In this document: positions 8,896 through 17,880 of the stretch, in pieces
How positions within the stretch are numbered: position 1 is the stretch's first letter
Layout of the letters: each line of letters starts with the position of its first letter
Origin: JAFAGX01 sp035623255
GTDB lineage: Bacteria > Acidobacteriota > Terriglobia > Terriglobales > Acidobacteriaceae
Assembly: GCA_035623255.1 (NCBI GenBank)
Contig: DASPTU010000051.1
Location: 23,147-87,146, forward strand
DNA: 64,000 nt
Reading direction: 5' to 3'
Notes under the pieces: generated by a model
Told to the model about the DNA's origin: nothing
What the model saw: only the letters and a program-made list of their open reading frames with translations
Databases searched by the model: none
Made by a program: the position numbers and the translations under genes

Positions 8896-9246
8896 CTACT
8901 TCGCGGCTGATACAGAGCTGACCTGAATCTCGTCGCCATTGGCCTGGCCCTTGACGGTGGCCATCTTGTTGGCGAGCTTGTCGAGGGTAGCCAGCGCCGT
9001 CTTGTCCTGAGTGTCGAGGGTGTAAACCTTGTCCCCGACGACTAAGGCGTATTTCGAACCCTTTTGGACACAGGCGCGAAGGCAGGTGATGGGATCTCCC
9101 TCCATCATGTGCTGCTTGCCGCACATTGCGTCGCTGACCAAGCCAGTGAAGCTCTCAGCTTTTGCGCCAAACGAGAATGGAACCAGCACGGTGGCGAAAA
9201 CCAGGGTCATTAACGAGAAGCGAATGAATTGCGGCGCACGATGCAT
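8896..9246 (-). CDS. Small secreted two-cysteine protein, paralogue A
   Basis: A 116-residue protein with a signal peptide (SLMTLVFATVLVPFSFGAKA) and mature motifs FTGLVSDAMCGKQH, TCLRACVQKG and YALVVGDKVYTLD, then a small beta-rich tail (TVKGQANGDEIQVSSV). The same layout (F-x-G-x-[VI]-S-D-x-x-C ... C-x-x-x-C ... V-x-x-x-V-Y-x-L-D) occurs in the gene at 47802-48194, so the two are paralogues. I do not know a function; the conserved Cys residues suggest a disulphide or a metal/haem-related role in the periplasm. It follows the POTRA gene on the same strand (87-base gap). Confidence 0.72.
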   Translation of the reverse strand: MHRAPQFIRFSLMTLVFATVLVPFSFGAKAESFTGLVSDAMCGKQHMMEGDPITCLRACVQKGSKYALVVGDKVYTLDTQDKTALATLDKLANKMATVKGQANGDEIQVSSVSAAK

Positions 9247-9333
9247 TGAAGATTGTTCTCCTTTTGTGGGGGTAGTTCATTGGCTGCTTTTATATTGGAA
9301 CGGTCAAGGGGACAAAAGGTTACATTCAATTTG

Positions 9334-10641
9334 CTATCTGGCGATAAAACGGAGCGTTACATCCACGGTTTTGTCCTTGCGATCCACCGTTTCCTGGATA
9401 TCGGGACTCCACTCTCCCGTCGTAAGCACCTCTTTCAGGGCCTGGGAAACAAAACGTCGGGTGTAGCCCGAGTTGTAGATATCGCCACTCATCAACGTCC
9501 AATTGCTCTGCAGGCGATCTTTGGTGTGTCCGTCGACACCCAGTATTTCCAACTCGCCCATCTTGAAGACGTCACCTTCACGGATGCTGAGACGGTATAC
9601 CACCGTGTGTTGGGTATCATCGAATTCGGGCGTGGTCTCAACGGCCACATCCATGTAGCCGCGCGCACCGTAAATGGCTTTGATGCTGTCAACATCTTTC
9701 TTGAGTTGAACGGCATCGGCAGGTTGATCACTCCGAACCTGAATTGCCTGACGCAGAGTGTCCAGAGGCACAGCCTTGTTTCCTGCAAGTACGACCGCCT
9801 TCAGCTTGTACTGCGGCCCTGGATTCAGCGGAAAGGTCACGTCAACCAGGATTTCATCTTGATCGCTCGGGGTGATCCTGGCCGCGGGATCTTCAAAATT
9901 CGCCTTGAGATAGCCATGTTGCAACAAGATTGGAAGGAAGACGCCATCTTCCTGGTGACGCAGTTTAGATCGTTCGTATTCTCCGCCGCGAAGACTTTTT
10001 CCGGCGGCTTCAAGTCCCGGCAATTCGGTTGTGTCGGCGCCTGCAAATTCGACACTGCCCACTACGACGCGCGGCCCGCTGGCGCTAAAGTCGAAAGCCT
10101 CTGTGGATCCGTCATCGTGCGCCAGTCGCACGTAATCAACTTGAGCCGGAATCTTCCTGTCGTCCAGCATCGCCTGAAGAGCTTGTACGACATCATCCGG
10201 CAGCGGCCCCGTAACCGGCAGTTCTCCATCAAACAGCGGCACCCGGGCGTGTAACTGTTCGAGCAACTCCTGATCAGAGAACCAGACCAGGTTCTCAAAC
10301 TTTGCCGGCGCAAATTGCTTTACATCTTTGACCTTCAGCTCGACTTTAGTTCCGTCAGGCGTGTATTCGAAGCCATACGTGACATCGGTGAAGGCTCCAG
10401 ATTCGCCCAGACGCCGCGCGGCATCCTTGAGGTTGTCCTCGTGGACGGTTTGGCCGATTTGCAGGCTGGAGGCGTGGATGACGTCCTCCGGCTTGTAACG
10501 CTGGGTGCCGGAAACCTGAACCGTGACGAGCTTGAAAGCCGAGGGTGGAAGTTCCTTAGCTCCCTTGCGAGCTTGGGATACGGAGATAGTAGCGAACAGT
10601 AGAAGAAGTAGAAGGGTCGGGAGCAGCGGGAATAGTTTCAC
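9334..10641 (-). CDS. POTRA-domain protein without an Omp85 barrel
   Basis: The 435-residue protein has a signal peptide (LLPTLLLLLLFATISVSQA) and then successive POTRA-like units: FKLVTVQVSGTQRYKPEDV with DAARRLGESGAFTDVTY, a middle unit ending in VVVGSVEFAGADTTELPGL, YKLKAVVLAGNKAVPLDTL with YGARGYMDVAVET, and FKMGELEILGVD. In BamA/TamA/FtsQ-type proteins these bind partner proteins in the periplasm. The protein stops right after the last POTRA-like unit with TVDVTLRFIAR, so the usual C-terminal 16-strand barrel is missing. It could be an adaptor or a degenerate outer-membrane assembly protein. The next gene upstream on this strand is the LysR regulator, 54 bases away. Confidence 0.72.
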   Translation of the reverse strand: MKLFPLLPTLLLLLLFATISVSQARKGAKELPPSAFKLVTVQVSGTQRYKPEDVIHASSLQIGQTVHEDNLKDAARRLGESGAFTDVTYGFEYTPDGTKVELKVKDVKQFAPAKFENLVWFSDQELLEQLHARVPLFDGELPVTGPLPDDVVQALQAMLDDRKIPAQVDYVRLAHDDGSTEAFDFSASGPRVVVGSVEFAGADTTELPGLEAAGKSLRGGEYERSKLRHQEDGVFLPILLQHGYLKANFEDPAARITPSDQDEILVDVTFPLNPGPQYKLKAVVLAGNKAVPLDTLRQAIQVRSDQPADAVQLKKDVDSIKAIYGARGYMDVAVETTPEFDDTQHTVVYRLSIREGDVFKMGELEILGVDGHTKDRLQSNWTLMSGDIYNSGYTRRFVSQALKEVLTTGEWSPDIQETVDRKDKTVDVTLRFIAR

Positions 10642-10695
10642 TTAATGCAAATTTTAACGCAATCGAACCTGGTGGGACTTAATGCAGGAAGGCAA

Positions 10696-11607
10696 TCAAC
10701 GGCTGGGAGCAATCGCGACGGCATCAACAGTCTTCAATTTTACGGTGGTGTCGATAAATGCGAGAGCCGCCCGGCTCAGGGCTTTATCCTTGCGGAAAAC
10801 CAGCGCCAGATCACGGCGAATAGTGGCGTCGGAGATCGGAATGGCGACCAGCGCATTCGCGCGAACATCTTCCAGGACATTGGAGCGGGCGATAAAACCA
10901 ACACCCGCGTCGGCGGCCACAAAGCGCTTGAGCAGTTCGCTCGAGTCGAGTTCCATGGTGTAGCGCGGTTTGAGCTTGCGCTCATAGAAGAGATTCTCCA
11001 GCGCGTCACGGGTATGGCCAGCCTTGGGAACGATTAGCGGAAAACCGGCAGCCTCCCCGATGGTTACGGATTTCAACTTTGCAAGAGGATGTTTTGGAGG
11101 GACGATAACAACCAACTCGTCGCGATGAATCAGCACGACTGTCAATCGGGGGTCCTGCACCGGCAGCGAAACGACTCCAAAGTCGACTGAGTTATCGATC
11201 ACCGACTCCAGGATCTTGGCGTAATCCGAGCGAGTAATGCTGATGTTCACGTCGGGGTATCGCTTTTTGAAGTCGGCGAAAACTTCGGGAAGGATGTGGA
11301 GACAGGTGCCTTCGTTGGCCCCGACTACGATTTCTCCTTTGGGTATGCGCTCATTCTCGGCGACAGCGGTCAGCATCATCTTGCGTGCTTCGAGGATATC
11401 CTCGGCGAATTTCAAAAAGAGCTTGCCGGAGGCCGTGATGGAAACTTTGCCACCGGAACGGTCCAGCAGTTTGGCTCCGACTTCTTCCTCGAGTGAACGG
11501 ATTTGCGACGAGATCGCCGGCTGAGTGCGAAAACGCTTCTCTGCCGCGCGCGAAAAGGAACTCAGGCGCGCCACTTCGAGAAACGTTTCCAGTTGGTCAA
11601 AGTCCAT
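10696..11607 (-). CDS. LysR-family transcriptional regulator
   Basis: The protein has 303 residues from the ATG at 11607, the usual LysR length. The N-terminal helix-turn-helix is canonical (MDFDQLETFLEVARLSSFS, then AAEKRF and PAISSQIRSLEEEVG), followed by the effector-binding domain beginning near GEIVVGANEGTCLHILPEV. An upstream in-frame start at 11628 exists but lies in the inverted repeat and adds seven residues absent from the family, so I prefer 11607. It is divergent from glnA, with about 230 bases between start codons, and may control nitrogen assimilation, itself, or the POTRA gene 54 bases downstream. The effector is unknown. Confidence 0.85.
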   Translation of the reverse strand: MDFDQLETFLEVARLSSFSRAAEKRFRTQPAISSQIRSLEEEVGAKLLDRSGGKVSITASGKLFLKFAEDILEARKMMLTAVAENERIPKGEIVVGANEGTCLHILPEVFADFKKRYPDVNISITRSDYAKILESVIDNSVDFGVVSLPVQDPRLTVVLIHRDELVVIVPPKHPLAKLKSVTIGEAAGFPLIVPKAGHTRDALENLFYERKLKPRYTMELDSSELLKRFVAADAGVGFIARSNVLEDVRANALVAIPISDATIRRDLALVFRKDKALSRAALAFIDTTVKLKTVDAVAIAPSR

Positions 11608-11610
11608 AGA

Positions 11611-11688
11611 GCAGTCAGCAGTCAGCACTCGGACAAAAACACGCGGCCGTTTCTATTCTCTGAGTGCTGACGGCTGAGTGCTGATTGC
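11611..11688. repeat. Imperfect inverted repeat between lysR and glnA
   Basis: The left arm GCAGTCAGCAGTCAGCACTC (11611-11630) pairs at 18 of 20 positions with the right arm starting at 11662. The arms are themselves built of a repeated AGTCAGC unit (AGTCAGC/GCTGACT). The loop is 31 bases. The left arm lies three bases from the lysR ATG, so it would fold in the lysR leader. It looks like a dispersed REP-type repeat or a regulator site. Confidence 0.6.
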
Positions 11689-11835
11689 TTTCCGATAACC
11701 CTCGCTTATCCATCCCATAAAAACAATCAATTTTCCTTCGCCTCGGGGACACTTTTAGACTCGACTGTTTGCTCAACGCCACAGATTGTAGCAGGCATAA
11801 CTCTCCCTAATATCACCGCATTCCAGGAGTTCCCG

Positions 11836-13248
11836 ATGGCTGACGCGAAAACTGTACTCGAATTTGTGAAGAAAAATGGAATCAAGATGCTTGATTTGCG
11901 TTTTACCGACCTTCCGGGGCTGCAACACCACGTCTCTTTCCCAATCGAACAGCTATCCGAAGGGTCGTTTGAAGAAGGTTTCGGGATGGACGGGTCGTCG
12001 ATTCGCGGCTGGGCAGCCATTCACGAAAGCGACATGCTCCTCATTCCCGATCCCAACACTCATATGCTGGATCCGTTTACTGAGGTGCCGACGCTGGTGA
12101 TGGTGTGCGATGTGATCGATCCGCTGACGAAACAAAGATATGACCGTGATCCGCGCTACATCGCGAGGAAAGCCGAGCTTTACCTCACCTCGACAGGAAT
12201 TGCCGATACCGCATATTTTGGGGCAGAAGCGGAATTCTTCATCTTTGATAACGTGCGCTTTGATCAGAGGGAACAGCACGGGTTTTATTTCATCGACGCG
12301 GAAGAGGGCCGGTGGAACTCCGGCCGCAAGGAAAACAATCAGGGCTATCGGCCGCGGTTCAAAGAAGGATATTTTCCAGTGCCGCCGACCGATCATTATC
12401 AGGACCTGCGCAGCGAGATGGTGATGACCATGCTGAGCTGTGGGCTGGAAGTGGAGTGTCATCATCACGAAGTGGCGACGGGCGGGCAAACCGAAATTGA
12501 TCTCAAGTTCGACTCGCTGGTGCGTTCGGCCGACCACATGATGCTCTACAAATATGTAGTCAAGAACGTTGCCAACCAGTACGGAAAGACAGTTACCTTC
12601 ATGCCCAAGCCGATTTTTCAGGACAACGGCAGCGGCATGCACACCCATCAGTCACTCTGGAAGAATGGCAAACCGCTGTTTGCGGGAGATGGCTACGCGG
12701 GCTTGTCACAATTGGCGCTGTGGTATATCGGAGGGCTGATCAAGCACGGCCCGGCGCTGTCGGCGATCATTGCTCCTACAACAAACTCGTATAAGCGGCT
12801 GGTTCCGGGCTTCGAGGCGCCGGTGAATCTGGCCTATTCGCGCCGCAACCGCTCGGCAGCCTGCCGGATTCCAATGTATTCGGCCTCGCCGAAAGCCAAG
12901 CGGGTGGAGTTCCGCCCGCCGGACCCGAGCTGCAATCCGTATATGGCGTTTGCCGCAATGATGATGGCGGGACTGGATGGAGTCGAGAACAGGATCGATC
13001 CCGGTCAGCCGCTCGATAAAGATATCTACGATCTCGGGCCGGAGGAGTTGGCGAAAGTGCCGTCGATGCCGGGATCGCTGGAGGACGCGCTCGACGCGCT
13101 TTCGCGGGACAACGCATTCCTGCTCAAAGGGGATGTGTTCACCGAAGAACTGCTTAGCACCTACGTCGATTACAAGCGCTCGAGGGAAGTGGACGCGGTG
13201 CGGTTGCGTCCACACCCGTTTGAGTTTGCGCTGTACTACGACATCTAG
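11836..13248 (+). CDS. glnA: Glutamine synthetase type I
   Basis: The 470-residue length is standard for GSI. It contains DGSSIRGW near residue 50, EAEFFIFD, the ATP-binding-type stretch with NGSGMHTHQSLWK, the conserved NRSAACRIP, and the adenylylation loop with Tyr398 (DKDIYDLGPEEL). It condenses ammonium and glutamate using ATP in the cytosol. Presence of the Tyr suggests control by GlnE adenylylation. A good AGGAG lies 6 bases before the ATG. It is divergent from a LysR-type gene, and a perfect 10-bp hairpin lies 43 bases downstream of its stop. Confidence 0.97.
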   Translation: MADAKTVLEFVKKNGIKMLDLRFTDLPGLQHHVSFPIEQLSEGSFEEGFGMDGSSIRGWAAIHESDMLLIPDPNTHMLDPFTEVPTLVMVCDVIDPLTKQRYDRDPRYIARKAELYLTSTGIADTAYFGAEAEFFIFDNVRFDQREQHGFYFIDAEEGRWNSGRKENNQGYRPRFKEGYFPVPPTDHYQDLRSEMVMTMLSCGLEVECHHHEVATGGQTEIDLKFDSLVRSADHMMLYKYVVKNVANQYGKTVTFMPKPIFQDNGSGMHTHQSLWKNGKPLFAGDGYAGLSQLALWYIGGLIKHGPALSAIIAPTTNSYKRLVPGFEAPVNLAYSRRNRSAACRIPMYSASPKAKRVEFRPPDPSCNPYMAFAAMMMAGLDGVENRIDPGQPLDKDIYDLGPEELAKVPSMPGSLEDALDALSRDNAFLLKGDVFTEELLSTYVDYKRSREVDAVRLRPHPFEFALYYDI

Positions 13249-13291
13249 GTGTTGGTCGTCCGTCGTTAGCGGGAACCGTAGCCTCGAAATT

Positions 13292-13320
13292 CCACTCAAG
13301 CCAAAAGCGAGCTTGAGTGG
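13292..13320. terminator. Perfect 10-bp hairpin downstream of glnA
   Basis: CCACTCAAGC (13292-13301) and GCTTGAGTGG (13311-13320) are exact reverse complements around a 9-base loop. No T-tract follows, so intrinsic termination is doubtful and it may instead be a REP-like or mRNA-stabilising hairpin. Confidence 0.45.
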
Positions 13321-13436
13321 GCCACCCCGCCCGCCGAACTGCAGAGAATTTGGGCTTGCGTTTTTGGCGGCTTCTTCTAAGCTGTTTGTACCGTAATCGG
13401 CCCCGCAATCCATCCCCACTTTCGTGGAGGCGTACG

Positions 13437-14168
13437 ATGCTTATCGCACCCAGGGCCAAAGATCCAATCGTTCTCTCCTACCTGGCGCTCAGGAAAGCTG
13501 TCGGCGGCATCGCTTTTGGACTCCCGTTCGCGCTCGCAATTCCGTGGTGGTTTCTCAGGAACCACATGATCGAGAGCTCCATCAGCGGCTATTACCACAC
13601 CGGAATGAGGAACCTCTTTGTGGGCTGTCTTTGTGCAATCTCCATGTTCATGCTGTGTTGCCGGGGTTACGACCGCAAAGACGAGATTGCGGGCATGTTC
13701 TCTGCGCTCTGCGCGCTCGGCGTCGCCTTTTTTCCCGTTGCTCCGGATTTTTGCGCAACCCACCACCAGAGCGAAATTGGAATTGTGCACTATGTTTTTG
13801 CCGCACTCCTTTTTTCGACTCTGGCCTATTTTTGCCTCGTGCTCTTCCGGATGACGGCTGCGAACCAGAAACTGACCCGACAGAAACAGCAGCGAAACCG
13901 GGTCTACACGGCTTGCGGATCTCTGATCATCGCCTCGATGCTCCTGATCTTTGTCCTGAAGCTTCTCAAGGTTCAACACCTGGTCGCAGATCTCGCTCCG
14001 ACCTTTTGCTTCGAGACAACTGCGCTCATCGCCTTCGGAATCGCCTGGCTCATCAAGGGCGAGACCTTCCTGAAAGATCAGAAGCCAGCGCCTGCCAGAA
14101 CGATGACCACTGACGGTCACATTCAGATCGAAGAACCGCGGAGTAGTCCTCTGGGCCGAGCGAAATAG
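13437..14168 (+). CDS. Multi-pass membrane protein (DUF998-like)
   Basis: The 243-residue protein starts at 13437, where GGAGG (13426-13430) sits 6 bases upstream; the frame remains open further up but without a start signal. I see about six hydrophobic segments: near GIAFGLPFALAIPWWFL, NLFVGCLCAISMFMLC, AGMFSALCALGVAFFPVAP, YVFAALLFSTLAYFCLVLF, SLIIASMLLIFVLKLL and TALIAFGIAWLI. The arrangement resembles DUF998 and similar small integral membrane proteins with no defined activity. It stands alone between glnA and glpK with hairpins on both sides. Function unknown. Confidence 0.75.
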   Translation: MLIAPRAKDPIVLSYLALRKAVGGIAFGLPFALAIPWWFLRNHMIESSISGYYHTGMRNLFVGCLCAISMFMLCCRGYDRKDEIAGMFSALCALGVAFFPVAPDFCATHHQSEIGIVHYVFAALLFSTLAYFCLVLFRMTAANQKLTRQKQQRNRVYTACGSLIIASMLLIFVLKLLKVQHLVADLAPTFCFETTALIAFGIAWLIKGETFLKDQKPAPARTMTTDGHIQIEEPRSSPLGRAK

Positions 14169-14240
14169 GGTGGCATCGAGGTTGAGCGACTGCCCCCTTC
14201 GCGGTGTTTGAAAAGTGGTTGATAACGGCGAACAAACTAC

Positions 14241-14272
14241 CCCGGCCTTCGCAAAGTGCGCGAAAGGCCGGG
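14241..14272. repeat. GC-rich hairpin before glpK
   Basis: CCCGGCCTTCGC (14241-14252) pairs with GCGAAAGGCCGGG (14260-14272) as a 12-bp stem with one bulged A. No T-tract follows. It may end transcription of the membrane-protein gene or be a dispersed palindrome. Confidence 0.4.
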
Positions 14273-14323
14273 CCACGCCCGGCTTGCCCATTCGCCTCTA
14301 CGATTCCAGTAACATAATCCGTT

Positions 14324-15823
14324 GTGACATCCTGCATCGCAGCCATTGATCAGGGCACAACCAGCACTCGCTTCATGTTGTTTGACGAAGCCGGCAGGAT
14401 TGTTGCCTCGGCGCAGAAAGAGCACAAGCAAATCTATCCGCAAGCAGGATGGGTTGAGCACGACCCGGCGGAGATTTGGCGATGTACGCAGGATGTAATC
14501 GCCCAGGCGTTGCAGAAGTCGGCAATTCCTTCTAACCAAATTGCTGCAATTGGGATCGCAAATCAGCGTGAGACAACGATCCTCTGGAACCGAAAAACTG
14601 GCAGGCCAGTCGCGAATGCCATTGTTTGGCAGGACACCCGGGTAGCGGACTATGTTGCCAAGCTCGCTCGCGATGGCGGCCAGGATCGTTTCCGTCCGCG
14701 AACCGGTCTCCCACTCAGCACATATTTCAGCAGCTTGAAAATTCGTTGGCTCCTGGACCACGTCGCCGGCGTTCGCGAACAAGCTGAGGCTGGGGAAGTG
14801 ATCTTTGGCAATATGGATTCGTATTTAACGTGGAATTTAACTGGAGGTCCTGACGGTGGTATTCATGTCACGGATGTGACCAATGCCAGCCGGACCCAGT
14901 TGATGAACTTGCATACGCTCTCCTGGGACAAGGACCTGTTGCTTGCGTTTGATATCCCTTTGGCGATGCTGCCCCGAATCTGCACGAGCTCGGAAATTTA
15001 TGGGGTTGTCGCTCAGGGCGCGCTGAGAGGCGTTCCGATCGCGGGAATCCTTGGCGATCAGCAAGCGGCGCTGGTGGGACAGACCTGCTTCCAGCAGGGC
15101 GAAGCCAAAAACACATATGGCACCGGATGCTTCCTGTTGATGAACACGGGCCACGCTGCTGTGCAATCGAACCATGGCTTGCTTACCACTGTTGCTTATA
15201 GGTTCGGTGAACAGCCGGGCCATTACGCGCTGGAGGGCAGCATTGCAATTACGGGTGCTCTGGTGCAATGGCTGCGCGACAATCTCGGCCTGATCCCTAC
15301 CAGCGGGGAGATCGAAAACCTGGCGCGAACTGAGGATGACAACGGCGGAGTATATTTCGTCCCCGCTTTCTCGGGACTTTATGCACCCTATTGGCAAGAT
15401 AGTGCGCGCGGAGTGATCGTGGGGTTGACCCGGTATGCGAACAAGGGCCACCTTGCTCGTGCTGCGTTGGAGGCAACAGCATTTCAGACACGCGAAGTGG
15501 TGGAAGCGATGGAGAAGGATTCCGGCAGTTGCCTAAGGTCGTTACGTGCTGACGGGGGTATGGCCGATAACAACCTGTTAATGCAGTTCCAGGCGGATAT
15601 TCTGGATCGGCCCGTGGTAACGCCGGCTATCAAGGAGACGACCGCGGTTGGCGCCGCTTATGCCGCCGGACTTGCAGTCGGTTTCTTCGAGAGTATGGGT
15701 GACCTGTGCGCGAGGTGGGCTGCAGATCGAACCTGGACTCCCAGTCTCGACCCAACGAAACGCGAAGAAATGTACCGGTTGTGGAAGAAAGCGGTAACTC
15801 GCTCGTTCGATTGGGTCGACTAG
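14324..15823 (+). CDS. glpK: Glycerol kinase
   Basis: A 499-residue FGGY-family kinase of the normal GlpK length. It begins at a GTG with the phosphate-1 motif AAIDQGTTSTRFMLFD, followed by GWVEHDPAEIW, ANQRETTILWNRKTGRPVANAIVWQDTR (in shorter pieces NQRETT and VWQDTR), GILGDQQAALVGQ, NTYGTGCFLLMNTG and the signature GLTRYANKGHLARAALEATAFQ (GLTRY, ALEATAFQ). It phosphorylates glycerol to glycerol-3-phosphate, the backbone of glycerolipids. No glpF or glpD is adjacent. The next gene, an ABC1-family kinase, follows about 70 bases downstream and may be co-transcribed. Confidence 0.95.
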   Translation: MTSCIAAIDQGTTSTRFMLFDEAGRIVASAQKEHKQIYPQAGWVEHDPAEIWRCTQDVIAQALQKSAIPSNQIAAIGIANQRETTILWNRKTGRPVANAIVWQDTRVADYVAKLARDGGQDRFRPRTGLPLSTYFSSLKIRWLLDHVAGVREQAEAGEVIFGNMDSYLTWNLTGGPDGGIHVTDVTNASRTQLMNLHTLSWDKDLLLAFDIPLAMLPRICTSSEIYGVVAQGALRGVPIAGILGDQQAALVGQTCFQQGEAKNTYGTGCFLLMNTGHAAVQSNHGLLTTVAYRFGEQPGHYALEGSIAITGALVQWLRDNLGLIPTSGEIENLARTEDDNGGVYFVPAFSGLYAPYWQDSARGVIVGLTRYANKGHLARAALEATAFQTREVVEAMEKDSGSCLRSLRADGGMADNNLLMQFQADILDRPVVTPAIKETTAVGAAYAAGLAVGFFESMGDLCARWAADRTWTPSLDPTKREEMYRLWKKAVTRSFDWVD

Positions 15824-15891
15824 CTGGCCTTTCTACGTGACTGTTGTCACTGCTGCGGACGGGCGGCGGGCTTATCGTAAAGCGTACAGTT

Positions 15892-17556
15892 ATGTTGCCC
15901 CCGTCGGCCATCGAAGCTGGACTACGGCAATTTGCGCCGGAACAGTTGCGCGCAGCGCTAAGTCATTTCCTGCCTAAGAACGCCTCTCACGCGGAGCGGG
16001 TCAGCGCAATTGAAACTGCGCTGAAAAGTCCCGCAGGAGAATCCTTGCGCGGCACCATGTCGCAATGGATCGTGGATGAGATCGTTCCGGTGGAAAGTCT
16101 GGTTCCGGAGGCATACTCGAAGTGGCGAGCGCCAGTTCGGGACTGCATGACATTCGTGATCTCCCGGATCTCTCCGGCGCGCCTCGCGCCGAAACTTCTG
16201 GAACAACTCGAACTGCCGGCGAAAACTCCGCCCGAAGCCCGCTTGCTGCGCCTGATTGCGAAGGTGCCGGGACTCCAAAAGCTGGGACAGGTGATCGCGC
16301 GAAATCAACACTTGCGTCCGGCGCTGCGGAACGCACTTGCTCGTCTTGAAAACGGTATTCGCGACGTCCGACCGGAGGAGATTCGGGCCATCATCCAAAA
16401 AGAGCTGGGAACACGGCTTCAGACTTATAAGGTCGAGATCGCGTCCGCCATACTCTCGGAAGCCAGCGTCAGCGCGGTACTGCGCTTTACCTGGCGAAAC
16501 CCGAATAATGGAAAGCGCGAGCGAGGAGTCTTCAAGGTCCTGAAGCCTCACATCCCCGAGTATTTTGCCGAGGACATGGACTACTTGCAGGGGCTGGCGC
16601 AATATTTCGGGGAGCGGCACCACAATTACGGGTTCCCGCGCCATCTGATTCCAGACACTTTCAAGAAAGTCCGCAGACTGCTGCAACACGAAGTCAACTT
16701 CGCACGCGAGCAAAAGACGTTGCTGGAAGCCGGGACTTTGTATAACTGTATGCCGGGGATCCGCGTGCCCGGGTTGATCAAGCCGCTATCGACCCCGACC
16801 ATCACGGCGCTGACGGAAGAGCGGGGAATCAAGGTGACGAATGCGGCCGCCAGATTGCCAATGGCATGGCGTCGCCGGATCGCAGAACAACTTGTCGAAG
16901 CGCTGGTGGCGGTACCTCTTCTATCGGCGCGCGAGGACGCCATTTTTCACGGAGATCCCCACGCCGGCAACTTACTTTACGACAAGCGCAGCGGTGTGCT
17001 GACGATCATCGATTGGGCGTTGAGAGAGCATCTCAACCGTGAGCAGCGGAGACATCTGGCGCTCTTATTTCTGATGCTGAGCTTGCGCGACGCGGTGGGC
17101 GTAAGCAATGAAGTTTTGGCTCTAAGCCAACAGCGGGTGAGTACGCATTCGTCGCGGGCACACGCCGTGCGCGAGTCGGTCGAAAGTTTCATTGACGAAC
17201 TGCCGCTAAAGCGCTTTCCCAGTGGCGCGGATGCTATGAAGCTGCTGGAACGAGTTGCACTGACAGGAATCAGGTTCCCCGGGCCGCTGATCATGCTTTC
17301 TAAAGTGATGTTCACGCTGGATGGGATTCTGAATGACATAGCGGGATCCGACACCGGCATGGGCTTCACGCTGGTGCGTCACATCGCCCAGCGTTGGATC
17401 AGTGATCGCGCCGCCTTCCGCTCTCCTCTGATGACTCGCGATTGGATCACCCTGCAGTGCAGTGCGTTTTTGTATACCGGCCGCTTCTGGCTGCAATGCG
17501 AACAGGCCATTCTGGATCGGCTCCTGCCCGCGACTGCCGCGGCTCCGATGGCGTGA
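15892..17556 (+). CDS. ABC1/AarF/UbiB-family atypical kinase
   Basis: About 554 residues. Family markers are the KxGQ element QKLGQVIARN, the invariant-lysine strand GVFKVLKPHI, HEVNFAREQ (ExD-like), the catalytic loop FHGDPHAGNLLYD and the metal-binding IIDWALRE in place of the more common DFG. Such proteins support ubiquinone or other isoprenoid-lipid metabolism, probably through ATPase or small-molecule kinase activity. An N-terminal 150-residue helical extension precedes the ABC1 core. Starts are unclear: a TTG at 15844 is open upstream, the ATG at 15892 is preferred. It probably follows glpK in one transcript. Confidence 0.82.
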   Translation: MLPPSAIEAGLRQFAPEQLRAALSHFLPKNASHAERVSAIETALKSPAGESLRGTMSQWIVDEIVPVESLVPEAYSKWRAPVRDCMTFVISRISPARLAPKLLEQLELPAKTPPEARLLRLIAKVPGLQKLGQVIARNQHLRPALRNALARLENGIRDVRPEEIRAIIQKELGTRLQTYKVEIASAILSEASVSAVLRFTWRNPNNGKRERGVFKVLKPHIPEYFAEDMDYLQGLAQYFGERHHNYGFPRHLIPDTFKKVRRLLQHEVNFAREQKTLLEAGTLYNCMPGIRVPGLIKPLSTPTITALTEERGIKVTNAAARLPMAWRRRIAEQLVEALVAVPLLSAREDAIFHGDPHAGNLLYDKRSGVLTIIDWALREHLNREQRRHLALLFLMLSLRDAVGVSNEVLALSQQRVSTHSSRAHAVRESVESFIDELPLKRFPSGADAMKLLERVALTGIRFPGPLIMLSKVMFTLDGILNDIAGSDTGMGFTLVRHIAQRWISDRAAFRSPLMTRDWITLQCSAFLYTGRFWLQCEQAILDRLLPATAAAPMA

Positions 17557-17880
17557 CGCCGGTTTTCGAAGAGCGCTGGAACTCCATCACATTATTAAAT
17601 TGCGGTCATTAATATTTTGATCTTCCAGTACGTCATGCAGGCCGGGTAGGCTGTGAACATGAAACCTGGTCTGAACCGGTCCAAAAGTGCGAAACGCTGC
17701 CGACTTCCTGGCAAGCAACTCAGTCGGCATAGCATGCACAAGTTCGCACAGGAAATCCGCAAGGGTTTGAAACAGAGTCACAAATCCTCAGACAAGGGGT
17801 CATATGTGCCGAAGGGAGTCAACATGAGTTTGAATCACATTCTGCTTGCTCTTGGTTATGAAAGCAGTCTTGTGGAAATG
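17557..17880. other. Intergenic region between convergent units, weak small-ORF candidate
   Basis: These 324 bases separate the UbiB-like gene from the convergent end of the lipid operon. There is an AT-rich patch near 17590-17620. An 83-codon plus-strand frame (17653-17904) is Lys/Arg rich and shows no recognisable domain; within it an ATG at 17824 has a GGGAG 6 bases upstream and would give a 26-residue peptide overlapping the PPTase end. I cannot support either as a gene. No clear terminator is seen. Confidence 0.35.

Noticed and set aside
8747..9124. Upstream extension of the arginine decarboxylase frame to 9124
   Set aside because: The family starts near the ATG at 8746, and the extension runs through the intergenic region and into the small secreted gene in another frame.
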